This document shows, in pieces, positions 56,201 through 64,000 of a stretch of DNA of 64,000 bases (position 1 is its first letter; every line of letters starts with the position of its first letter). This DNA comes from Ciona intestinalis (taxonomy: Eukaryota; Chordata; Ascidiacea; Phlebobranchia; Cionidae): NCBI RefSeq assembly GCF_000224145.3, contig NC_020166.2:8208050-8272049 (forward strand). Reading direction: 5' to 3'. The notes under the pieces were generated by a model. That model searched no databases, had not been told where the DNA came from, and was given only the letters and a program-made list of their open reading frames with translations. A program made the position numbers and the translations under genes.

Positions 56201-59119
56201 AAATCTGTTAACGTGGTGTTTTTAGGTAAATACTTAATTGCAATAAATGCGGCTACATCCAATTTATCAGCTATACATAAAAAAAATATATTCACTCACA
56301 AAGTAATATACATGGTAACTCATAAGCTGGCACAAGGTGTCTGAACAGCTGTGTTATAACGACTGTCGTTTTCAAGCCACCCAAAGATAAAGCAAGTTAC
56401 ATTTACCTGTTACATTTAATTACTATGAATGCGTCTTAACCAGAGTGTACATGTTCGAGGCTGAATGTTGCTACCATTGTGGGCGTTTGTGCCCATTTGA
56501 AAGACCTTTAACAGCATATACTTAGACCTAGTTTCCTTATCACATTATGTGTTGTCTAAATTGGGTAAATTCATTATAAAAACAATTAAAAAATTCTCCC
56601 AAAAAAAACAGTACAAAATCCTAAATCTTACATATTTGATATTTTGGTAACTTGTTTAAAGGTGTGAAAAATGGAATGGAACATCACTGTTATAACCACT
56701 GTCTATGCCCTGCTATGTGAGAACAAATATTTTACACTTTTTTCACAGGTGTGGATAAGTTTGAAGACTTACTTTTGTTACTGAGAAAAGCTAAGCAGGA
56801 TCTTGGGGAAATTCTTTCAGCTGTTGAGTTTGTGGATTCCGATTGCATTGGACTTGTTGGAAAGCATCTAAAGTTGGTGAATCCAATAGGAGAGTATGAA
56901 TTCTACATGCTCATTGAAACATCAGGTAAAATTAAAAAAGACACCATATGTTAAAAACATATAGTAGGGTGGGAAAAGATGAAACACATTTTCATTCTAT
57001 TTTCTTGTCCCATTTGGTAGTAAATAATGAAAGTATAAAAAAATTGTAAATGGTTTTACAAATTTCTCATTAAAAGATTAATTGGTTGCTTGTGGTTTGA
57101 ATATATAAGCGGTCATACATTTGTACAGGTATGACAGCTTTATATATAAAAAACTAAAAAAGTTCTCCCCCCCCCTCCCAAAGAACTAAATGAATATATC
57201 ACAAAAAAAAACTAAATAAATAATTTATAAAAAAGTAAAAATTTCTTAAGTATTTATATTTTTTTAAAATTAAAACTAAATACATACTTCACAACAAATA
57301 CAAAAACATGTAGAATTAATTAAACTATATGTTTACATAACAGGTTCCAACAGTCAACATGATGAGGAAAAACTTTCATCATTTGTTGAAGATATTATAA
57401 CATCACAGTTAGCTAAAGATGGTACTATTGCAACTGACTTTAACAAAATGCAGGTAAACCCTAATTAAACTTTATAAATTTTATTTAACTGTTTATATTA
57501 TAGCCATAAACAACACAAAAATTGTCATCAAACTCTTGTTACTATTTATTGGCTAATATAGTAGGGTGGAGAAAGATGGGACACTTTTTTATTCCATTTT
57601 CTCATCCAATTTGGTAGTAAACAAAGAACATTCAAAGAACTATAAAACCGTATCCTCACAACTTCCATAGACCATTGTTAATTGTTTAAAACACGATCAG
57701 AATATTTAGATATTATGTGCTAAAGGTTTCCCATCTTCTCCCACCGTCTTATAAAATTTATGTTATGTTAAACTTCTTCAATTTCTTTTATCTCCTCTAG
57801 TCCATATGGAAACTGAGAGAAAGTGTGGCTGAAGCTTTGACACACGATGGATATACTTTTAAATACGACGTGTCCTTACCTGCCCATGTTATGTATGATA
57901 TGGTACACGACACAAGGAAACATCTGAAGGGATTGTATAACTCTGTTGTGGGTTACGGCCATTTAGGTGAGCACAGAACCTAAGTTTTATTCTGTTTAAA
58001 ATACGGCACCGTGGCAAAGTGGTTAGCGCGTCAGTCTTTAACCCAGAGGTAATGGGTTCAATGCTCGTCGCTGCTACCATTGTGGGCATCGTGTCCATAG
58101 GCAAGGGGGTTAACGACATTTGCTCTAACCCGATGGTGACTAATGGATTGTCCAAATTATCAGCACATCCGCACCTCTTAAGTACTTTGCCAGCCTACGA
58201 AAACCCACATATCTAACTTTGTGGTTGATTGTTTTTTTTCTGTGTGACTGACTGAAAATTTGAACAACTTTGTGCCAGCTTACGAGTTACCATACCACAA
58301 ATACAACTTAGCTTAGCAGGTAATTGTTTTTTGATGTATTTTTATTTCCCTAGGTGATGGTAACCTTCATTTGAACGTGACATGTCCTGAATATAACAAA
58401 ACCATCGCATCGGCAATTGAACCTTTTGTTTACGAATGGACAGCTAAGCACAATGGTAGTATAAGTGCTGAACATGGTTTAGGGTAAGTATATGTTGAAT
58501 GAATGAATGTAACTTTTTATCCACGCATGGCGGGGCAATTAAAGTTGTTATAGGGCGTTAGTTATACCATTGGTTTTCTGGTTTTATACAGCTCGTGTTC
58601 GCTTACGAGTTACCAATGTAACTGTGCAGGTGACTTTTTTGTTTACAAGGATTGTGTAATAGTTCATGCACAGGATGTATCCAGCCATCAAGCATGATTT
58701 CCAGAATAGCTTGTAATGGGAGGAGTTAGCGCACATGTATCTATCTCAGAGTTTGGGTTCAAGGCTCGATACTGCTATTATTGTGGGCGTATGTGTTCTT
58801 GCACAAGACACTTAAGGCAAATTGCTCCAACACAGTTGTCGTTAAGTGTCATGTCCTACTATACATACGCCAACAATGGTAGCAGCGACGAGCCTTGTAC
58901 CCATTACTTCTGCATTAGAAACAGGCACGCTAACCCCTTTGCCCTGACGTCGGGCTTTTCTGCCATCTCCCATAGTTTAAAATTTACAGGTTTAAGAAGA
59001 GAAACTACATCTCATACACAAAGAGCAAAGAATCGATAAATTTTATGATGAAAATTAAGCAAATGTTTGATCCAAACATGATTTTAAACCCGTATAAGAC
59101 GCTTCCGGATAAGTTGTAA
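53251..59119 (+). CDS. D2HGDH: D-2-hydroxyglutarate dehydrogenase, mitochondrial
   Basis: FAD enzyme of the mitochondrial matrix that oxidises D-2-hydroxyglutarate to 2-oxoglutarate, passing electrons to ETF. Exons: 53251-53375, 53981-54119, 54416-54499, 54556-54658, 55321-55514, 56057-56225, 56749-56925, 57344-57453, 57801-57966, 58354-58483 and 58990-59119. Phases all agree, giving 508 residues (human about 521). The N-terminus is Arg/Ser-rich without early acids, fitting a mitochondrial presequence. FAD (PCMH-type) motifs are [12 protein letters not shown] (~117) and [15 protein letters not shown]. The C-terminal domain carries [13 protein letters not shown] across exons 9/10 and SAEHGLG, where family metal and substrate residues sit. 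The end is [10 protein letters not shown]. No damage seen. Start choice: first ATG after an in-frame open, Arg-rich leader. Confidence 0.96.
53845..53955 (-). mobile_element. SINE tail, D2HGDH intron 1
   Basis: TATCCTCACGCTGCCGGAAAACG to ACCATGTATGTTACTTTGTGGG; ends 25 bp before exon 2. Confidence 0.65.
54960..55265 (-). mobile_element. Full-length SINE, D2HGDH intron 4
   Basis: A GAATGAATG lead, tail CTCGAGTGGCTGG, then head GCTCGCTCACAACTTTGCCACGGCACCGG. A further tail piece (CCTCATGCATGCCAGCTTATG) lies just before exon 5. Confidence 0.7.
55595..55960. repeat. SINE tail and a GGCCAGAACTGGCCCATTA repeat, D2HGDH intron 5
   Basis: SINE tail 55595-55700, then at 55885-55960 CATGGGTCAGGTCCTGCGGCATTACAAGCC...GATTTAGGCCAGAACTGGCCC. 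Confidence 0.5.
56260..56745 (+). mobile_element. Two tandem SINEs, D2HGDH intron 6
   Basis: First (56260-56420) body and tail; second (56440-56740) from CGAGGCTGAATGTTGCTACC to TGCCCTGCTATGTGAG, ending 10 nt before exon 7. Confidence 0.6.
56960..57060. mobile_element. Left half of a Cimi-1-like MITE, D2HGDH intron 7
   Basis: ATAGTAGGGTGGGAAAAGATGAAACAC through TTGGTAGTAAATAATG; the right half is absent. Confidence 0.65.
57557..57752. mobile_element. Cimi-1-like MITE, D2HGDH intron 8
   Basis: TATAGTAGGGTGGAGAAAGATGGG to CCCATCTTCTCCCACCGTCTTATA. Confidence 0.8.
58003..58300 (+). mobile_element. SINE with a clear tRNA-like head, D2HGDH intron 9
   Basis: Head GGCACCGTGGCAAAGTGGTTAGCGCG then AACCCAGAGGTAATGGGTTCAA (an A box and B box arrangement), body to CCAAATTATCAGC. 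The clearest head in the window. Confidence 0.75.
58500..58965. mobile_element. Two SINE fragments, D2HGDH intron 10
   Basis: An inverted tail (58500-58640, CACGCATGGCGGGGCAAT) and a + head/body (58700-58850) that meets a further inverted head (58850-58965, AACAATGGTAGCAGCGACGAGCC). They end about 25 bp before exon 11. Confidence 0.55.
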
Positions 59120-59136
59120 TATTTTGGTTCTATTTT

Positions 59137-59205
59137 ATGTGGGTGAGATCCTACAGCGTGGCACGGGGTCCTAGGATTTAGGCCAAGATTGGCCCATTAT
59201 CCCAG
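59137..59205. repeat. Best copy of the GGATTTAGGCC dispersed repeat
   Basis: TATGTGGGTGAGATCC, GCGTGGCACGGGGTCC, then GATTTAGGCCAAGATTGGCCC; inside the D2HGDH 3' UTR. A weaker copy is at 59521-59575. Confidence 0.55.
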
Positions 59206-59844
59206 TATTTTGGTTAAATTATTGTTTAAAAAGTAATTAGTAAGCTGTGATTTTGATTAGGTGAATAGTTAATCTTGCTTTAAATTATGTTTAGTGTACT
59301 TTTAGTATTAAATTCGTTGTGCAGCAGTTAAAAGACATTGTACGCTAACAAGATGTTGTTTAATTTTTAATTATTGCATTGTTTTATGTTAAAATTTTGA
59401 ACTGATGCCATTTTATCGCTGTGTTCTCGCAAAATATGCAAATTATAATTATGATCAAGTTACTTCACCACTGCTGTGGCGATAGGTCTTAGTGTGGAGT
59501 TGTACATCAATGTTCTGTTCTATATGGGTAAGGTCCGACAACCGGGCACGTCAAGGGTGCTGGGATTTTTTAAGCTGAGTTTTCTCATGACCTAACTTAT
59601 ATATTTGACAGCTTCGACGCTTCGAGAAACGGATTTATATTTTTCACCGCCACAAGTTCATGTGACCATTATTTTCCAAGTAATATCGACGTTAATATAG
59701 AGCACAGAATAGAACGTCACAAATGACGTTCTTCCTTTTAGTTCAAATCAGAACTTTCTTGATAAACAAGCGTCAGTAAACTGACGCCTTTGAAAATCAG
59801 TTTAACTAGGCGGGTTCGACCGATACTTTATTATAATATTAAAT

Positions 59845-62800
59845 ATGATGGTTCAACATGAATTGGCGATCGCTGGCTTGGTTTTGGTCGTAATATTGGA
59901 CAGCTCATGTAAGTGTTTTTGTATATTGTTGTTAAAATTTTTTTTTTTGACAATTTTTATGACATAAAGAGTAAAAATTGTTTTTTAACGTATTTATACA
60001 TCAGCATTGGGGTGGGAGAAGACGAGACACCTGTAGCACATAATATCCAAACATCCTGATCGTGTTTTAAACAATTAACAACGGTCTATGGGAGTCGTGA
60101 AAATTCGGTTTTATAATTCTTTGAATGTTCTTTGTTTACTACCAAATAGGACGAAAAAATTGAACGAAAAGGTGTCCCGTCTCCCGCACCCCACTAAGCC
60201 GTATTGCGCAATAAAAGCATATGCCTGCTTATTACTATTTTAAGAGATCTATATTAACAGATGCCTATTTCAATGGGAGTCAAGTTATAACAACGTCTTC
60301 TGCGACAAATCGAGACACGTTAGTTGTTCACTACAACATGTGTTTGAATTCGGAACCTTTTCGTGTACTTTCATCTGTTCAGGCTGGAGACAAAAACTCA
60401 TCGTTAAAACTCAACGCTACTGTAACTGAGGCACTGCCAAGTGCTTTTCGTGTTGTATTGGAAAGAACCGATGGAATGCCTGGATGGGATTTGAACTCTG
60501 TAACCATTATATGGACCCTCTATATGAAATCAGGTCGGCTAATTAACTTTAACTAAAATACGCGCCAATAACCAACGGTGGCAAAACCGATAGTAGGGTG
60601 GGGGGAGATGGGACACCTTTAGCATATAATATCGAAATATCATGATCGTGTTTTAAGCAAAACGCGACAAATTATGTGAGTTGCTAAGATACGGTTTTAT
60701 AATTCCTTGAATGATCTTTGTTTACTACCAAATGGGATGAGAAAATATAATAAAAGGTTGTCCCATTTCCCCTAACTACACGTTCAGTTTGTTCTACAAC
60801 GCATTAGACATACAAAATTGCCAAGATCTATACGAAGTCGGCGAGAGGAAAAGTGGAATTTATAAAGTTTATTTGGAAGGAAGCGAAGCAGAAGTTAAAG
60901 TATTTTGCGACATGGAAACGGATGGGGGTGGTTGGACGGTAATTAATGATATGTTACTAATTTGTAATAATTTCGATCTCCAAATGTTTTATAAGGTTTC
61001 CGGTCGTATTAGAACAGGGTATCAAGGTTCTGTCACTACTACCATTGTAGACGTAAAAGGCTTTGCAAGATACTTAACAGCAATTGCTCCAAAGTGGTTA
61101 CTAATAGGTTGTCTAAATTGTCAGCCACACAGAAAATATTCACCCACAAAGTTACATACGTGGTAACTCGTAAGCTGGCACGAGTTGTATGAAACAGAAC
61201 ACCCGTGTTATATAACGACCGTCGTTTTCTGCTCACATAGAATAAAACAAGTTATACATTAAATATTTAAAAAATGTCACAGATTCTGGTAAAATTCCCA
61301 ATCTCTGATACTGTTCGCAGGTTTTTCAGCGTAGAACTGACGGTTCTTTGTCTTTTGACCGAAATTGGTCTCAGTATACAGCAGGATTTGGTAACCTAAA
61401 CGCAGAATTTTGGTTGGGTAGGTTTCAATGATAAATGTGCTCTCGAAACGCACCCAAAAAATAATTTTCCCAATTTTGCCAGATATTAAACTAAGTTTCT
61501 AAATTTTCTAAAAAAAGCGCTAAAGGTAACCTATCTTACCCGACTGTACTTAGGATGGGGTAAGATGGGCCACCTTTTTATGCTGTTTTTTCTTCCATTT
61601 GGTAGTAAACAAAGAACATTCAAAAAATTATAACACAGTATCCTTATGGCTACCATATAGACAATTGTTCATTGTTAAAAAGCGATCAGGAAATTTGAAC
61701 ATTTTGTATACTAACGGTTTCCTATCTTACCTCACAGTAATATACGTTATTTTATCGCAGGGCTTGACTTCCTTGAGTTTTCAACAGAAAAGGGGAATTT
61801 TGAGCTGCGTATTGATATGACGGGTTGCCTAAATAAGAAGAAATACGCTCAATACACGTAATGTACTTGTGTTCTATGTTGTAAACACTGACAAAATGTT
61901 TTTTGACAGATCGTTCAAAATTGGTGGTACAAACTATTTCTTTCCGGATTTACCGGCTCTGTTGCGTGTAAGTAATTTGAATAAGTGTGTGTATAACAGT
62001 TGCCTCTGGATACAGGCTAAACAATAATAATGTATAGTAGGGTGGGAAAGATAGGACACCTTTTCATTCTATTTTCTCGTCCCACTTGGTAGTAAACAAA
62101 GAACATTAAAAGGAATTATAAAACTGTATCCTCACAACTCCCATAGACTGTTTTTAATTGTTTAGAACATGATTAGAATATTTAAATATTGTGTGCAAAA
62201 GGTGCCCTATCTTACCTCACCCTACTATAAAAGAATTAACTTTATTTGTCTCTTCGATTACGGTGGCAAAGATTTTGAAATATTTCAAACGAATAGACAA
62301 AAGCGACAAAACAACAATTGTTAAAACACGCTTACAGTTAAAAACATGTTATTATTTAAGAAAATAAGCACGGTCGCTGCACTTATTACCAGACAAACGA
62401 GCCATTTAATTATAAATGTTGCAAAAAAAGAAATGTATAATGAAACTGTTTATTGTGCCCGCCAAAGCGAGATAAATAAACTAAAACAAACATATAAATT
62501 TTAACTAAATATTTTTAGTGACCTTAAAGCGAGAATAAATAACTTAAAACAATTCATTCGTTTTACCCCAATATTTTTCAGTCGACGCGCTCGGTTTTCA
62601 CAATGAATATACTTTCTCTACATTCGACCATAAAAGCAGTGCAGATACTCGCAACTGCACCGAGACATACCAGGCAGGCTGGTGGTTCAAAGATTGTTCT
62701 CATGCGAACCTGAATGGCATTTACAAACCATGTGAAGTTTCCTCGATGGTTCTCAACTGGTTTCGTTTTGACCGGAGACAGTGGTGGTTGGGGTTGAAAT

Positions 62801-62871
62801 ACGTTGAGATGAAATTTCGGCCGAAATTGTTGCCGAAATCAGAAGCAACATTTTTTTTGATAAATGAGTGA
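59845..62871 (+). CDS. Secreted fibrinogen C-terminal domain (FReD) protein
   Basis: Exons: 59845-59908, 60261-60533, 60808-60938, 61321-61417, 61761-61857, 61910-61965 and 62582-62871, about 335 residues. The N-terminus is a signal peptide ([10 protein letters not shown]). Residues about 22-112 form a domain I do not recognise, with potential N-glycosylation sites. The FReD follows: NCQDLYEVG...[44 protein letters not shown], then [19 protein letters not shown] and NLNGIY. The usual calcium-site DxDND is replaced by DHKSSAD, so calcium binding may be lost. The exon-6 donor at 61965 is weak (GTGTAA) but is the only one that keeps frame; the better GTAAGT two bases later would shift it. Such proteins are often innate-immune lectins or matrix proteins; which this is cannot be told. 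The C-terminal codons and stop merge into a GAAT-like repeat. Confidence 0.85.
60006..60196. mobile_element. Cimi-1-like MITE, FReD gene intron 1
   Basis: TTGGGGTGGGAGAAGACGAGACACC to GTGTCCCGTCTCCCGCACCCC. Confidence 0.8.
60590..60782. mobile_element. Cimi-1-like MITE, FReD gene intron 2
   Basis: GATAGTAGGGTGGGGGGAGATGG to GTCCCATTTCCCCTAACTAC; ends about 26 bp before exon 3. Confidence 0.8.
61020..61265 (+). mobile_element. SINE body and tail, FReD gene intron 3
   Basis: GGTTCTGTCACTACTACCATTGTAGACG to GACCGTCGTTTTCTGCTCACATAG. Confidence 0.6.
61549..61745. mobile_element. Cimi-1-like MITE, FReD gene intron 4
   Basis: TTAGGATGGGGTAAGATGGGCC to TTTCCTATCTTACCTCACAGTAATATA; a short extra right-arm-like piece (AAAGGTAACCTATCTTACCC) lies just before it. 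Confidence 0.7.
62034..62229. mobile_element. Cimi-1-like MITE, FReD gene intron 6
   Basis: TATAGTAGGGTGGGAAAGATAGGAC to GTGCCCTATCTTACCTCACCC. Confidence 0.8.
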
Positions 62872-63161
62872 ATAAATGAGTGAATGAATGAATGCCTGAA
62901 AGAATGCGTAAACATAAATGAATAAATAAATAAATAAATAAATAAGATGAACGTAAGATAAACGAATGGGTTAAAAAAATAAAAAAATGAACGTCTAAAA
63001 GAATGAATGAATGAATGAATGAATGAATGAATGAATGAATGAATGAATGAATGAATGAATGAATGAATGAATGAATGAATGAATGAATGAATGAATGAAT
63101 GAATGAATGAATGAATGAATGAATGAATGAATGAATGAATGAATGAATGAATGAATGAATG
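62872..63161. repeat. Microsatellite (GAAT)n, about 40 perfect units, with flanking GAAT/AAAT runs
   Basis: Perfect run 63001-63161; 62872-63000 holds shorter GAATGAATG and AATAAATAAATA runs. The repeat begins at the FReD gene's stop codon. Minus-strand frames read as Ser-Phe-Ile-His repeats and are not genes. Confidence 0.95.
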
Positions 63162-63171
63162 ATAAGGAATA

Positions 63172-63369
63172 TACAGTAGGGTGGGGGAAGATGGGACACC
63201 TTTTAACTCTATTTTCTTGTCTCATTTAGTAGTAAACAAAGAACATTCAAAAAATTATAAAACTATATCCTCCCGACTTCCATTGAGCGTTGTTAATTGT
63301 TTGAAACACAATCATGATATTTGAATATTATGTGCTAAAGGTGTCCCATCTTCCCCCAGACTACTATAT
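63172..63369. mobile_element. Cimi-1-like MITE after the microsatellite
   Basis: ACAGTAGGGTGGGGGAAGATGG to GTGTCCCATCTTCCCCCAGACTAC. Among the best-preserved copies. Confidence 0.85.
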
Positions 63370-63837
63370 TTCTACGTATTGTTTTTTCTTAATGACTTCA
63401 ATGTTTTCAAACTGAGAACAAACAACAGCATTGTTAGTATTTGGTTTTATTTGACTTTTAAAACGACTTTCTTGGGCTGCTCAAAATAATTTGTCGTAGC
63501 TGTATATTACACATATACCGCGTTAGGGAGGTAGTAAAAACATTGGTAATAAACGCAGAAATTGCCGGAATTGTATTATCATTGTGCATGCCTAAAGTAT
63601 TGTCTAAAATCTAGCCCCGCAATAGTAAAAGTTAGCTTTCGCCCTGTTTAATTTGTATTGCTCCTTTGCGCCACCTAATGGTAGTTTCTTCCTACGATTG
63701 CGGGCTTGTTTCGATTAGATTACTTAATGCCAATAGTTACTTTCTCATGTCAACCTACGCGCAAACCAAACTATAAATAAAGCTTAGGCAGCTGAAAGCA
63801 AAGCGGTTTGTACAGGGTCTATTACCGTCACGCTAGG
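63370..63837. other. Intergenic, nothing recognised
   Basis: Unique-looking sequence with no open frame of note and no splice-bounded exon. Confidence 0.5.
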
Positions 63838-63938
63838 TATAGTAGTGTAGGGTAAGATGGGACACCTTTAGCACATAATATCCAAATATAGAGAAAATGT
63901 AACGAAATATGCCCCATCTTTCCCAACCCCATATATTA
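63838..63938. mobile_element. Deletion derivative of the Cimi-1-like MITE (about 100 bp)
   Basis: Left arm TAGTGTAGGGTAAGATGGGACACC and CATAATATCCAAATAT are followed directly by ATGCCCCATCTTTCCCAACCCC; the central 100 bp is gone. Confidence 0.7.
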
Positions 63939-64000
63939 AGACTTTAGTTGCACAAGTTTAAGTTGATATATTTACGATGTAGCTACGTGACTTCATTACA

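Noticed and set aside
62721-63225. Long minus-strand frames of repeated Ser-Phe-Ile-His
   Set aside because: They are translations of the (GAAT)n microsatellite; all frames of a 4-bp repeat without stops stay open.

Overview
The window looks like a piece of tunicate genome, most likely Ciona (C. intestinalis/robusta group). The reasons are small, multi-exon chordate-like genes packed a few hundred bases apart, AT-rich introns, about 30 copies of a short inverted-repeat MITE resembling the Ciona MITE Cimi-1, and many tRNA-headed SINE copies resembling Cics-1. Family assignments were made by reading translations from memory; no database was searched. Three runs of N (3815-4219, 6103-6602, 14781-14830) mark assembly gaps.

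Layout from left to right. (1) 1-1600: possible last two exons of an unrecognised + strand gene, then a CpG-rich stretch with many ACGTC motifs. (2) 2890-12249, minus strand: MRS2, the mitochondrial magnesium channel. Its last six exons occur twice in tandem, about 3.4-3.7 kb apart, around the N gaps; this may be two haplotypes laid end to end. (3) 12.7-17.2 kb, plus strand: a Sam68/SLM-like STAR RNA-binding protein (KHDRBS family), divergent from MRS2. One of its introns carries an H/ACA snoRNA, and a 357-bp segment around its exon 5 is duplicated at an N gap. (4) 18.2-23.1 kb, plus strand: a noncoding, multi-exon snoRNA host gene. Nine of its eleven introns hold a C/D box snoRNA, one holds an H/ACA RNA and one holds a strong hairpin. 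(5) 23373-31735, minus strand: LMBRD1, the lysosomal cobalamin exporter component, 16 exons, 542 codons. (6) 33175-52864, plus strand: DUOX, complete dual oxidase, 31 exons, 1542 residues. An intron-containing tRNA-Ile(UAU) gene sits in its intron 6. (7) 53251-59119, plus strand: D2HGDH, mitochondrial D-2-hydroxyglutarate dehydrogenase, 11 exons, 508 residues. (8) 59845-62871, plus strand: a secreted fibrinogen-domain protein, 7 exons, about 335 residues, followed at once by a (GAAT)n microsatellite.

The protein genes are housekeeping or oxidant/immune genes with no evident shared pathway. The most unusual region is the snoRNA host. Several of its guide sequences, in three duplicated snoRNA subfamilies, are antisense to one stretch of roughly 35 nt of 28S rRNA domain V (compared from memory). 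MITEs lie immediately 5' of at least five of the small RNAs, including the H/ACA RNA in the neighbouring KHDRBS-like gene. A second unusual feature is an inverted copy of LMBRD1 exon 1 with its intron start, lying inside an MRS2 intron 21 kb away.
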